Positions 1 through 11,204 of a stretch of DNA of 64,000 bases are shown piece by piece. Both the position numbers and the translations under genes were made by a program. Source of the stretch: Branchinecta lynchi (Eukaryota > Arthropoda > Branchiopoda > Anostraca > Branchinectidae); the NCBI GenBank assembly GCA_023053575.1, contig JAKZAP010000011.1, forward strand, positions 4,526,001-4,590,000. Direction: 5' to 3'. The number at the start of each line of letters is the position of its first letter. Position 1 is the stretch's first letter. Below the pieces are notes generated by a model. The model did not search any database. It was not told the DNA's origin and was given only the letters and a program-made list of their open reading frames with translations.

Positions 1-37
1 CTGTGCTGAAGTCTCGCGTTTCAAGCAGTGCCCGAAA

Positions 38-2680
38 ATGACTGAGTCCCTTTCAGCTGTCTCTTATAACATAAATGGTACAAGAAGAAAAGAGCATGTT
101 ATTGACGAACTTTTGTGTAATTATGACATTGTCTGCTTGCAAGAACACTTATTATCGTCGGCTAATACAAACCTGCTAAAAAGAAGTGCTAATCATGTCG
201 TTTTCGTATCGGCGGCACGTACTACTTTCGGACGGCCGTCGGGTGGGCTTGCATGCATTTTGAACCAGAATAGCGTTGCTTGCTATTCGCCTGCACTTTT
301 TCACAGTGATTCTAACCTTTTGGCCGTGCGGATTAACGATTTAGTAATCGTTAATGTCTACTTACCTTGTGATAGAAAATCGGTCCAGTCTCTTAACAGA
401 TTCGCTAAGACTTGCAGTGTGTTACAGAAACTTTTGGAATCTGTGTCAAGTCAAGGTTATCGTTTCTTGATTGCGGGGGACTTTAACGCTGATCTGCTTT
501 CGTCTAATATTCGTTCGGACTTGATATTTGATTCTCTGCCCCAGTTTAAGCTGGTCGAAAAAACATGTATTTATTCATATCTTCATCATTCCGGGAGTAA
601 AAGTAATATCGATCATGTTGTTTGTTCTCCAGGTCTACCCGTTTCTACCGTAACCGTTCATGAAGATCACTGCGATTTAGATCACCTACCGATTTCGTTT
701 GTTTTTCAACTACCGATTTGTTCCAATCGTAATGCCTCGCAAGCAGAGCGAAAGTGGGTTTTTCGGCAAAATTGGAATAAGATAAATTTGCCACTGTATA
801 TTTCTACGCTGACTATGCTACTTGCTACGATTCAAGTTCCTTTCCACCTCCTACAGCTTAGTTGGAAGTCTTCAAACGATAAGAAAACTTTAAATGATTA
901 TTATCTTAACATAGTATCTTGTCTTAAGACAGCTGAATTGTCTGCTGTTCCACAGGAGCGAGTCAGGCGAAAAACGCGTAAACCGGAATGGTTGTGGGAT
1001 CCCGAACTGAAATCGGTTAAAAATAAAGCAAAGTTTTGGCTGCGTATTTGGGTCTCTTGTGATCGTCCGTCTGAAGGGGTTATTCACCAAATAAAACAAA
1101 AGACTAAATTAGAATACAAAAAATATTTACGTTCTACTAAATCAAAAATATCGAATTTCCCGTTAAGTAAATCTGATTGGCAAAAGGTAATTAATTCTGA
1201 GAAACTGGATGTTTCTTCCGGTACAAGCCCGATTAGTGCTAGTGCGTGGTATAGTTATTATAGTCAAATTTTCAGTTCAGTTAATCATCACATCCACTCG
1301 GTCTTTTCGAAACTTCTTATTGCCGCGCTTCCCGTATCGCTGAGCCAGACCCAGATTCTGCCAGTTGAGCTCTCTGTGGTTCAGCAGGCAGTGAAAAGGC
1401 TTAAATCCAATTCTCTGGACTGTGATGGTATTTCTGCTAACCATTTGAAAGTTGATTGCCCGCTTCTTTTTCAACATTTGCAGCTGCTTTTCCAAATGTG
1501 CTTGTGTACGTCTGCGGTACCGAAAAGCTTTCTATGTGGGTCCGTAACGTCAATCCTCAAAAGAGGGAAACCTCCTAATGATTGCGCGTCTTATCGACCA
1601 ATAACCGTGTCATGCAATCTCAGTAAAGTGTTAGAATATGTTCTTCTCCCTTCGTTTTCAAGTGCACATTTTGGCGAAAATCAGCTTGGTTTCTCATCTG
1701 GGGTAGGGTGTCAGCAAGCCCATCGAGTTCTAGCTAATCTTCTTATTGACGCGACAAAAAAGGGATATGAACTCCATTTATGCGCCTTAGATCTTTCCAA
1801 GGCCTTTGACAGTGTCGTTCACTCACAAGCCCTGTTCTCCCTTTTTAGTCACGGTATTAATCTTTCTTTGGTTTTTCTCCTTCGTTACTGGTATGCTAAT
1901 TCTTTTCTGAGGTTAAAGACGGATGGGGTTATATCTGATTCTAAAATTCCGGTACGACGTGGTGTCAGACAAGGTGCTGTCCTTTCCCCTTCTATCTTTA
2001 AACTTTGCATTTCTTCCGTCTTATCTTCTGTCCCAACTACGTGTATCTCTCAGAATGTAAATATTTCTTACATAGCATACGCTGACGACATACTTCTAAT
2101 TAGTAGGACTAGAAAAGGCCTTTCTCTTTCTGTATCAACAGTTGCAACTAACCTTAGCAAAATTGGGTTGTCACTAAACTTAACAAAATGCGAATATCTT
2201 TCTTTTAACAGTAATTCTAACTCGCCTTTGGATTGCGCTTCTTTTTCTGTTCCTTGTGTCCCTTCTTTTCGGTGGTTGGGTATTAACATTGCTAAAAATC
2301 TGAAATCCTTCCGAGACCAAGCTGTGACGGATTGTAAGAAAAAGATCCAAGTATCGTACTCTAAAATTGTCGCTAATCGGGGCAAATACAGTAGGAAGTC
2401 CCTTGCTAAATTGTACTCTGTTTTTACTGATCATTCAGTTTTGTTTCTTTCTGGTGTTTATCCCATCCTCGGGCGAAAAGATATTCGGTCGTTACGTTCT
2501 TATTACTTTCGGTTCTCGCGTTTTCTACTGTATTTGCCTCCGTGGTATCGGAACCGCAACCTTATTTCAGTTTTCGGGCTTCCAGATATAACCGGAAAGC
2601 TAGTTGAGCTTGCTGATAAACTCCCCCAGACAGTGAAGGCTCTCCCAGCTCATCATGGGTTTGTCCGCCTCCTTAAATAA
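38..2680 (+). mobile_element. LINE with intact 880-residue endonuclease/reverse transcriptase frame
   Basis: One uninterrupted frame encodes an apurinic-type endonuclease followed by a reverse transcriptase. Endonuclease marks are NINGT near residue 12, the acidic LQEH motif, GDFNAD at 147-152 and a late SNIDHVV and DHLPISF. Reverse transcriptase marks are SYRPITVSCNLSKVLE, ALDLSKAFD with Asp585, GVRQGAVLSPSIF, and YADD at 681-684. The 3' UTR (2681-2765) ends in a TTAA-type tandem tail at about 2766-2793. No RNase H domain or zinc knuckle is seen after the polymerase, and no ORF1 precedes it. The fold order fits the Jockey/CR1/I group; the clade is not resolved. It lies in the WASHC5 intron, antisense to that gene. 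An intact frame suggests recent insertion. Confidence 0.9.
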
Positions 2681-2792
2681 TCAAGTGTTTTTGTTGTGTA
2701 TTTAGTCGTTTTTGTTGTATTTCTTTTTCTTTTTTTGTTTATACTCCGCTTTTGTTCATTTAGCGGGTTAAAAAATAAATTAATTAATTAAT

Positions 2793-2935
2793 TAGAGATT
2801 CGTAGTTACCATGCTTACTACGCTTCCAAGCATGGTAAGCAAATAGTTACTAGTACTATTTCGAGAAGGTTGGAACGGCCAGCGTGGTAGCCTTTATGAG
2901 GTTGGAACGAAAGTAGTACCTAATTCTTACTATAT
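2793..2935 (-). repeat. Partial copy of the GAGCGTGGTCC MITE
   Basis: The reverse complement of about 100 bases here matches 60552-60640 (GTTACTACGCT, GTAAGCAAATAGTTACTA and TCGAGAAGGTTGGAACGG are shared). It directly follows the LINE tail. Its own ends are not recognisable. Confidence 0.65.
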
Positions 2936-3357
2936 GTAAAAGGGTGACAAGCTCATTGTGTCAATATTGCTCAACGTAAAGCGATAAACAGAAAAAGAAA
3001 AACAAAATGTTTCTACAAAGAAACCGTTCAACATTTTATCTTCCTGACGGAATAACTGTTTCCGGACTCCTCTAAAATCCGATGGAATTTTACTACATGG
3101 ATTATTTCGTCCGGTATAACTCTGGGATCCGGCGAAAGTTACCAGACAGATTGCTATTCAGCCTTTTTACCTGGAATCCAGTGCAAGCTTTCCTGACACT
3201 GCTTTACTAGCCATAAGTTCGGTTGTATTACAAAACCCATAATTTCAACAACAACAAAAACAAAAAGCCAAGAGAGCCGAATTCGACCACACAAATTGTA
3301 TTCGACTAACACTTCTGACCAGGGATTCTTTAAAACCAGATTAACCTTACTCTCATG
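2936..3357. other. WASHC5 intron, unassigned
   Basis: Low-complexity A-rich stretches (for example 2985-3010) and nothing that reads as an exon or as a known repeat. It ends at the 15-G run. Confidence 0.5.
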
Positions 3358-3412
3358 GGGGGGGGGGGGGGGTAGAGGAAGAGCAAGATGTCTGCCTGCT
3401 CACGGAACTCAC

Positions 3413-3644
3413 CAATATAGCTTTTCGGCAGATGCTCCCGTGAGAAATACTCTTCCGGATAACCCACAGGCTTCTTCTTTCCGGTCGAAAACCCCGTCGA
3501 ACGGAAAAGCTTGCAAACATCATCCACAGATGAGCTATCCGCAGAGTGGCGGTAGTAGGCAACTAACAGTTGCTCCCGGATCTCTCCCTCAATGTAAATG
3601 TCTACGAGGAGAAGGCTTGTTCCATAGAGCCAGAGTGCTTCGCA
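3413..3644 (-). CDS. WASHC5: WASHC5 coding exon 3
   Basis: Seventy-seven codons plus one base. Acceptor CTTTCAG lies above 3644; donor TATATTG then GTGAGT lies below 3413. It encodes CEALWLYGTSLLLVDIYIEG and SSVDDVCKLFRSTGFSTG, a very conserved part of strumpellin. A run of 15 G on the plus strand (3358-3372), which is poly-C in the transcript, begins about 40 bases into the following intron. The overlapping 136-residue plus-strand frame is a shadow of this exon. Confidence 0.95.
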
Positions 3645-6600
3645 CTGAAAGGAAGATACCATCAAATAAGACAATGCATACAAAAAGACTAGCACATATA
3701 TTTTAAGGCTGGGATAAAGTGGGTAGATCTAAGAATTTTAATTAGTTGCCAGGCTGATTGTTTGCCATTGGGAAAACGGAGGAAATACTCGGGAATAAAT
3801 TAGGACGTACTGGTCCCTATGCTTGCCCGATGTGTGGTAGTGAGAATGAGAGTTACGTCTGATGCGTGAATGCCGCGAGCTAGATGACCTGCGGGCTGAG
3901 ATTTTTGGGAATGTAATTATAATAAATGATGAAGTATGGATGATGAACGGTGTTGGAAGTAAGTGGTTTCAAGATTTGAAGAGGCTGGCAAGGTTCCTAA
4001 AGGTAGCTTTAGCCCACAGTGAGAATTTCCTTTACTTTAGTTCTATTATTTCGTTTAAGTGTTTTCTTTGTTACCATTTCTGCCATGGCCTCAGGCTTTT
4101 TGTGCAATGAATTCTATTCTATTCTATTCTATAGATGCGTATCTGGCGATAGCAATTTAAAGCAGTCATGCACTTTGTTTTTGGACACAGTGGCCCACCC
4201 AACGTATGTGCACAGTGCCTCAAGTTTGGACTACAGTGCTCTGGAGCAAAGGGACACTACGGTACCCCCCCCCCCCCCCAAAAAAAAAATTGTCTGAAAA
4301 AAAAGATTTTCGTTTCTGGTTTCAATCCAACATATTTTCATGGTGGTACTGTCCCCTTGTTCTAGAACACAGTCCTCCAACGTTGGAACACTATGCCCAA
4401 AAATCAAGGATCTGTGTGTGACTTATTTAACGGGGGGCCAAAGGTCTAAAATATTTCTTTCCAATTTACCCTTATTTGTCGTTCTTTGTGTTTTAGTTGG
4501 CCCTGCATGCGGTCGCTCCGGGATGATTTTAGTATGCTCATGTATGCCAGGCGACAGGCCAAGAAATTACCCTTTTGAAGCTTAAACCGGCGACTATTCA
4601 CTCATTGCTTAGCCAGCGGCTGCGAGCTTGCTCTTTCCTAAGCGTTGGAGCTTTGCAATCGGACCTGAACACGCGTGACTTCATCCTACAAACCGGATGG
4701 TTCTTGCAACTTACCTTGCCTTAGTCGCAGTGCCGATTCCTGCGAGCACATCCTAACCTTTGTCCACAGACTCTAGTTAAGTAGGTGGGTAGGTACAGTG
4801 CTTAACAAATGAAAATTACGGAAAACTATAGTTAGTGAACTAATTAGTGAAAGAAAGGCTAAGAGATCAAGAGATTCAGAGGTGGCATGGGGGTGTATCA
4901 GAGCACCAATCTCTGAAGTTGTATGGTATGGCCAAAGAGACATGGGGAGAAGAATTATATTTTAAGTTGGGATTGGGGGGGGGGGGGGCAGAACTGAAGT
5001 GGATGGTGAGTCTTAGGGCGGATGCTCTTCCGGTGGGGATGCGGAGAAATTATATTGGTAGAGATAGGAAAGGTGCTGGTCCTTATTTTTGTCCAATGTG
5101 TGGTATCGACAGGGTCGGTGAGCATGGCACCTGAACTGGGATCACTGCACAGGAGAATTTATCCTTTCCTTGCCGCTGACAGAGCTGATGATGACATCTT
5201 GTGTTCCACATCCTTCACGGTTCAAACCAAACGACTTAAGGCCCACAAACTCCGATGCGAAATTCCGAAATTACTACTAAACTTTCGCACAACACGTGAA
5301 ACGCGTACTCACATTCAACTAGGAGACCTTAAGAACCTAACTGGGATTACCAGCAGCTTTAGTATGCAATGAAAAAGAGAGAATAATTCTTAAGCATGCA
5401 GGCATGCTAAATGAGGGACACTTAGTCTACTGGTTGACATACCATAAGCTGGCGTGCCTCATCGTGGTCCATTAGAATCTCTAACGTCTGTTGTACAAAC
5501 AATCCAGATTCTAGATTTTCTAGGAAAACTTGCAGGTTAGCCACATAGCGATGAACTGCTTCCAACAGAAGATAGAACCGCGTCACAATACCTTGGTAAT
5601 TCAGTCTGAATTGTTCATCCAGTAAGGAAAGGTTCTGAAAAAAAAAAATCCATTACAGCCTCTTCAGCGACCTGCTGTATTGCCTCAGTGATCGCTGCCA
5701 CTACTAGTCGATCGACGTGGGCTTGCTTCAACTGTTCGAACGAAATTAAGGAAGGGGTTATGTTCGATGCTATTATTTTGTTTTAGTTAACGAAATACCA
5801 TTATTTTCTTTTTCTATTAAGTTTAAGAGAGTTCCGGAGTTTAAAATAGAAGCTAAATGAAAGCACCATCGCTGACCACAAATAAACGCCGTCATCTCAT
5901 CTCATCTCATCACATCTGTTTCGACAAATCACAAATATCAACACAAACCATAAATATGTACATTAACAATTCTAGAAGAAAACAGGCCTTTAGAACTTTA
6001 GACCTTGGTATCAGATACCATGGTATCAGACACCGAACTCGTTCTTGCAGTTACCGTGGTATCTGATACCAAGGTAAAAAGACGTTTTCGCAGTTATCAT
6101 GGTATCTTGCCAGTTCGAGGGCCAGTTATCGTGGTATCTGATATTCAGATACCACGGTCCGACCGTGGTAACGCAATTATGTCCTGCCGAAGATATAAAA
6201 AGCTAAGCAAGATTTCCTGCTAGCTGTAGTAACTGTGTGTTCTTTTTTTGCCTGCTTCATGCGAGCACACTTTGTGGCAGCCTTTTATTTGGGAAATAAA
6301 TGATTGATAGATTGGTTAAAATTAACTTTTTCCCCTTTTGCCAAGGGCTAATCTGACCGTACGACCGTGGTAACTGATCGTGGTATCTGAGAAGTCATCT
6401 CAATTTCATCAAATTTTGTCAAATTAGTGAGAAAGAAGTTTAGCACTTAGTGATGTAACTGGATATCAGTTTGTATGGCACTTCAGCATACTCAAGTGCC
6501 ATATAGCTATCGTAATTTCTGCCGGTCTGTCTTTCTGTCGATCTGTCCCAGTTTTGCTAGTTTGGGCACTTCTGCATAAGCTAGGACGATAAAACTTGGC

Positions 6601-8740
6601 AGGCATATCATGGACCCGACCAGATTAACTTACAAATAATCACTTCCCCGATCCGACATTCCCCGGATCCGGGAGTCAGGAAACTAGGAACAAGGGTAGC
6701 AAAAGGGGAGCAAAAAGGCAATGTCTAGAATGCAGGAACACTTACACTTTAAGGATTGAGATGCGTCAAGAACAAGTGCTTTGGAGTAGAGGGTTGGGAA
6801 ATCCGGAAACTAGTAACATGTATAGCTTTAGAATGGGTAATCGGGAATGCATGAAACTTGACATATGTCAAGAACAAGTGCTTCAGATGCTCAGTTTCAA
6901 ATCCGGACCAGATCCGATAAATGGGGGGGGGGGGCTGGAGGGGGGCACCGGAAATCTCGTAAAACGCTTCCACATAAGCAAGGACGATGAAATTTGGCAG
7001 GCATATCAGGGAACCGACCGTAATAACTTGGAAATAATCACTTCTCTGATCTGGCCATCGTGGAGGGAGTGGAGGGATGGGAAATCCGGAAACTAGAACA
7101 TGCATAACTTTGGAACGGGTAATCGGACATGCATGAAACTTGACATATGTCAAGAACAAGTGTTTCATTTGTTGAGTTTCAAATCCGGACCAGATCCGAT
7201 ATCGGGGGGTGGGCTGGAGGGTGGCACTGGAAATCTCGTGAAACGCTTCCACATAAGCTAGCACAATAAAACTTGGGAGGCATGAGGGAACCAACCAGAT
7301 TAACTTGGGAAATAATCCCTTCCCCGATCCAGCCATCGCGGGGGGGTGGAGGGATGGGGAATCCGGAAACTAGCAACTAACAATGAAACTTGACAATTGT
7401 GAAGAAAAAGTGGCTCAAATTTTCAATTTCAAATCTGGACCGAATCTGAAAATTGGGGGGGGGTAAGAGGAGGGGACCGGAAATCTCGTGAAAGGCTAGG
7501 GTCGAGGGATCGGGATGGAACTTGAAGGGAAGAACAAGCATTAACCCTAGATACTTTATTGGCATAAACAAGACCGGATCGTGTCACAGTAGAGGGGGCT
7601 GGAGGGGGTTTTCCCGGATTTCCGGTGACCACGAGTTAGGGTACTTCCAGATGTACTAGGAAGATGAAACTTGACAGACATATTAGGTACTCTCCCAGGT
7701 CGACTAGAAATTAGTTCCTTTTCCGATCCGATGACCATGGGAGGAGTGGAAGGATGGGGAATCCGGATTCTAGTCACATGCATAACTTTGGAACGCGTGA
7801 TCAGACCTGCACGAAACTCGTCAAGTGTCAAGAACTAGTGTCTCAGATGATCAATTTCAATCTGGAACGGATCCGATAACTTGGGGGGGAGGAGCTGGAG
7901 GGGGGCCGGAAATCTCGTGAAACGCTTAGAGTCGAGAGATCGGGATGGGACTTGGAGGGAAGAACAAACATAAGCCGTATATACATTATTGACAAAACAG
8001 GACCGAATTGTGTCACAGTGGGGGGAGTTGGAGGGGGTTTTCCACATTCCGATGATCACGAGTTAGGGTACTTCCAGATGTGCTATGACCGTGAAATTTA
8101 GCAGGCATGTTAGGGATTCCATCAGATTGGCTTAAAAATACGTCCCTCCTATGATCCAATCACCGTATGGAGGAAGAAACAGTTGTTAATGAGTGATAAT
8201 ACCGTTTCAGAGTTACTAGATCAAGCCCATTTTTTTATGAAATGAATATCGGGAGAGAGCCAGCCTTGACAACTGCAAACTGTATCTAACAAACATGCTA
8301 TCTGTTCTTACAAGTTCTTTTGGGATGACATCGCAAAATACAATTTCGGGAATAGTGGTTTTTGTAGAGCAACCATGTATCAGATATACGGTAAATGCAA
8401 AAAAGACTAATTGCAGATTCAGTTACCGTGGTAACAGATACCATGGTATCTGCAAAAACGCAACTCATGTTTTTGGACAGGGATTACTGCTAACATGATT
8501 AGTCTACTTACTGACCTTGTTATGCTCTATATTCATTTCAAAAGAATCTGATGACTGAAAGTATGAGAAGTTGCTCAACACTGCATCAAACTTCATATTG
8601 TCCTTCGATCCCTTTTTGAAGACAGCAGGTACAAAATCCTTGAGTTGCAACAACTCAGCAAGGATGGCATTTCCTTGAGAGACTATCTGTAAAAGCACTT
8701 GACCACAGATACTGTTCTCGGCAAGAAAATCACCAGCCAT
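3413..8740 (-). CDS. WASHC5: WASHC5 (strumpellin), N-terminal part, three exons
   Basis: Exons in transcript order are 8740-8516, 5634-5443 and 3644-3413. Together they encode the first 216 residues of a protein that is about 1,160 residues long in animals; the rest lies beyond the left edge. Strumpellin is a scaffold of the WASH complex, which activates Arp2/3 on endosomes. The family is recognised from the start (MAGDFLAENSICGQVLLQIV), from a middle block containing VQQTLEIL, and from EALWLYGTSLLLVD followed by DDVCKLFRSTGFS. All exons join in phase 0 and have canonical donors and acceptors. The start codon is the first ATG of the frame and sits where strumpellin normally begins. The introns hold LINE scraps, an hAT MITE and an interrupted palindrome-rich element; an intact LINE lies downstream in the next intron. 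Identification is firm from conserved sequence. Confidence 0.95.
3720..4133 (+). mobile_element. 3' end of a LINE with zinc knuckle and (ATTCT)n tail
   Basis: Broken frame with GPYACPMCGSENE, then a region matching 19680-19890 and 63500-63580 (LARFLKVALAHSENFL). The CPMCG part is the C-terminal zinc knuckle found after the polymerase of several LINE clades. Ends with four copies of ATTCT at 4109-4133. A stop codon interrupts the knuckle. Confidence 0.7.
4163..4424. mobile_element. hAT-type MITE, CAGTCATACAC family
   Basis: Left end CAGTCATGCAC, right end the inverse of CAGTCACACACAGATCC with its last base changed. Flanks ATTTAAAG (4155-4162) and ATTTAACG (4425-4432) are an 8-bp target duplication with one change. 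The interior has about 22-base repeats of the form TTTGGACACAGTGGCC and a C14A9 run. Confidence 0.7.
4830..5130 (+). mobile_element. LINE fragment with zinc knuckle
   Basis: Open for 95 residues: WGEELYFKLG, ELKWMVSLRADALPVGMRRN, GAGPYFCPMCG. Same family as 3720-4133 and 19526-20008. Contains a 15-base G run. The knuckle is cut before its histidine and last cysteine. Confidence 0.65.
5443..5634 (-). CDS. WASHC5: WASHC5 coding exon 2
   Basis: Sixty-four codons, phase 0 at both ends. The acceptor is a long T tract ending in CAG just above 5634 and the donor is GTATGT below 5443. It encodes residues 76-139, including LNYQGIVTRFYLLLEAVHRY and LESGLFVQQTLEIL, which align by eye with the strumpellin segment before the EALYLYG motif. 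It is not open from an ATG, so a simple start-to-stop search misses it. Confidence 0.94.
6001..6470. mobile_element. Palindrome-rich element, left part (interrupted)
   Basis: Dense copies of GATACCATGGTATC and TGGTATCTGATACCA separated by GTTTTTGCAGTTATCG-type spacers. The order of sequence matches the uninterrupted copy at 61138-61509 until GTAACTGGATATCA, where an insertion begins. A LINE tail-like AATAAATGATTGATAG at 6293-6308 is also nested here. Confidence 0.7.
6471..8312. repeat. Inserted diverged satellite-like block (about 1.84 kb)
   Basis: Starts with a palindrome (TATGGCACTT ... AAGTGCCATA) and GTCTGTC repeats. It then repeats, with a period near 290 bases, a unit holding CATGAAACTTGACATATGTC, GGACCAGATCCGATA, a G run with CTGGAGG, and GATGAAACTTGGCAGGCAT. 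Related blocks are at 15125-15440, 17790-19075 and 43240-44700. No convincing protein. The frames up to 195 residues are by-products of the repeat. Confidence 0.65.
8313..8465. mobile_element. Palindrome-rich element, right part
   Basis: Resumes at TTCTTTTGGGATGACATC, exactly where the uninterrupted copy continues, and ends with ACCATGGTATCTGCAAAAAC then GCAACT, the same right end as 61138-61509. Confidence 0.7.
8516..8740 (-). CDS. WASHC5: WASHC5 coding exon 1
   Basis: Seventy-five codons starting with ATG (CAT at 8738-8740 on the plus strand). The donor reads AACAAG then GTCAGTAAG at 8515. Residues 4-17 (FLAENSICGQVLLQ) are the typical strumpellin N-terminus. The 5' UTR lies upstream of 8740 and is not delimited. 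The exon ends in phase 0. Confidence 0.94.
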
Positions 8741-9005
8741 TACTCCTGGCGCCTTCTTGGCTTACGAGTTCTCAATCTTGCCTCTTTGAGTTCAGTGGTT
8801 GAAGAACTCTTTTCTGTTGTCCCAAGCAGTTCTCGCACAAACTTGAACTTGGACAAGAAGCACTTCCAGACAACGTACCAGCCTGAAACATCATCAAACA
8901 TTAAAAAATAATTTTTTGTCAACCAGGTCTGAATACATGCGGCTGTCCTCCGACAAAACCTCGTATCTGCACCTGAATAGCTTCCGAGAAAAACGCGAAA
9001 ACGTT

Positions 9006-9014
9006 GTCTTTTAA
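9006..9014. repeat. Left 9-bp target duplication of foldback element
   Basis: GTCTTTTAA, repeated exactly at 10206-10214 on the far side of the inverted repeat. Confidence 0.85.
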
Positions 9015-10205
9015 GGCACTGTCTAGGGAGCCGGGAGCCGTACTTTATGTTCCATGGGCTGCGGAACCGGTAGTTCTCACGGAAAGCAAACCATATGAGC
9101 TGCGATTCCTGGATCTGACATCATTGACTAACGGAAACTTGTATGTACTGGCTCCCGTTCCGGTAGAAAGTGGAAATAGCTCACAGAAACTTCATCGCAC
9201 CAGCTTCTCGTCCGGTAGTCTCACGGAATTGTGAACTTAGAAGCTAGGAAGCCGGTAGTTCATACCGTAAACTGTACAATTGGAGCTTGTGTTTCGGTAG
9301 TGTCTACGTGGAATGTAGAACTCACGGAATAGTTTGTATGAGAGCTAGGATTCCGGGATTTTCACTGACTTAGAGAAAATAACATGGGAAAAAATTTACT
9401 ACCGGAACCCATGTATTGAGAGCTAAGGTACCGGTAGCAACAACTATTTGATTGAAAATTGTCAGCTCACGGATACAGATGGCTATGGGCTAGGGTTCCG
9501 GTAGTGCAAACAAAAAAATTTTACATACTCACAGACATGTGTCAATATTGACTTTGTGTCCAGCATAGCTCATGGAACCAACTTCTATGAGTTTGTAATT
9601 TTGGCACTACAGGAACCCTAGCCTACAGGAGTTGTGTTCCGTGAGTTAAAAATAGTCACTTCCGGTTTCCTAGTCTGCACTGAAATAGGTCTGTGAGTTC
9701 AGTTTTTTTTTTTGCACTACCGGAACCCTAGCCCATAGTCATCTGTATCCGTGAGCTGATAATTTTCAATCAAACAGTTGTTGCTACGGTACCTTAGCTC
9801 TCAATACATAGGTTCCGGTAGTAAATTTTTTCCCATGTTATTTTCTCTAAGTGAGTGAAAATCCCGGCATGCTAGCTCTCATACAAACTATTCCGTGAGT
9901 TCTATATTCCACGTAGACACTACCGGAACACAAGCTCCAATTATACAGTTTCCGGTATCAACTACCGGCTTCCTAGCTTCTGAGTACACAATTCCGTGAG
10001 ACTATCGGACGAGAAGCTGGTGCGATGAAGTTTTCGTGAGCTATTTCCACTTACTACCGGAACAGGAGCCAGCACATACAAGTTTCCGTTAGTCAATGAC
10101 GTCAGATCCCGGAATCGCAGCTCATATGGTTTGCTTTCCGTGAGAACTACCGGTTCCGCAGCCCATGGGACATAAAGTACGGCTCCCGGTTCCCTAGACA
10201 GTGCC
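9015..10205. mobile_element. Foldback transposon, 1.19 kb, arms about 510 bp
   Basis: Ends GGCACTGTCTAGGGA and TCCCTAGACAGTGCC. The left arm (9015 to about 9526) and the inverse of the right arm (about 9702-10205) agree at nearly every position I compared. The 175-base centre is not palindromic. The arms are themselves built of a recurring pattern: GCT plus 5-7 bases then CCGGTAGT, and CTCACGGAA, returning every 40-65 bases (CCGGTAG-type sites near 9067, 9150, 9212, 9252, 9294, 9431 and 9499). A perfect 9-bp direct repeat flanks it. Drosophila FB elements, assigned to the Mutator-like group, share long repeat-built arms and 9-bp duplications. No transposase is present. Confidence 0.88.
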
Positions 10206-10214
10206 GTCTTTTAA

Positions 10215-11190
10215 AGCTGCTTCTTTTTTCGTATATATTCAGCAAACTAATGTAGTTCTGTAAACAATACAGTGATGATGCTGGTAATTTTGTTGCTAAT
10301 GGAGAAAAAGGTTTGTCGGATACTAGGTTTGCAAATTTGTAGTATATACATACTAGGTAAAGCCCGAAAATAAAGTTGAGACCTTGTGTGGATACTAGGT
10401 GAGGTCTAAGAAACTAAGCCTTGTAGAAAAATTCTGATTTCACCATTGAATTCCTTGTGGTCTGATTAGGTGGGATCCACTCCTAACTAAAATTTGATTT
10501 TTTTGAAGATACTAGGTTTGATCGGAGTGGTGGAAAAGCGTACTACAATATTCTTTTTCAGCGACATCAACTACCGTAGGAACTACTTCTCAGTATTTGT
10601 GTTCCAAAACTTCTCAGCATTTGTGTTCCACCTAAGCTGTGATTAAGAGAAATACGCCAGTTCGTCAAAATATAGAATAACACAGTAATAGCTGTGTTAG
10701 GATATTCGGTATCAATTCACCCCTTGGCTAGTCAGTCGAACCTGCAATGTGGGACGGAATAGGGTGGCAATGCGCAAAGTGGGTGGGTTACGCTGATTAC
10801 GCTTACAAGTGTGGGCCATGGGAAGTAAATAGCGATTATTAAAACTGGAGAGCAGAGAAGGCAACATTTGAAGGGAAAAATCATAGAGCTGTTTAATGGA
10901 AATAGAAGACTCGAAAGAAGACTTTCGTTATCTCAGATCGTATCGCCTATTGTTAGAATACTTTGCCGAGCTAATATTTTTGCCACAGGAAAAGAAATAA
11001 TACAGAGAGAAGCAAGGGGATAGTGTAGACTAGACCACAGAAAAACTACACCACAGAATTGCAGGGTGACAGAGAGGAAACCTCAATGAAAACTTTAAAT
11101 TCAATTGGCATACTGCAATTCAACACTGTAAAATGAACAAGACCGAATATTTCGATGCAATCCCAATGGGGAATATTTGTTGATATATTA
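10215..11190. other. Intergenic, mostly unassigned
   Basis: A motif GATACTAGGT or TACTAGGT recurs about four times between 10318 and 10515. Nothing else recognisable. Confidence 0.5.
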
Positions 11191-11204
11191 ATAAATATTA
11201 TTTG

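Noticed and set aside
3296..3706. 136-residue frame on the plus strand
   Set aside because: Antisense to WASHC5 exon 3, whose minus-strand product is clearly conserved.
6749..7336. 195-residue minus-strand frame with repeated peptide blocks
   Set aside because: The peptide repetition follows the DNA repeat of about 290 bases, and other units of the same repeat are not open.
9004..9234. 76-residue frame on the plus strand at the foldback's left arm
   Set aside because: It depends on arm sequence of a non-coding inverted repeat and has no start or splice support.
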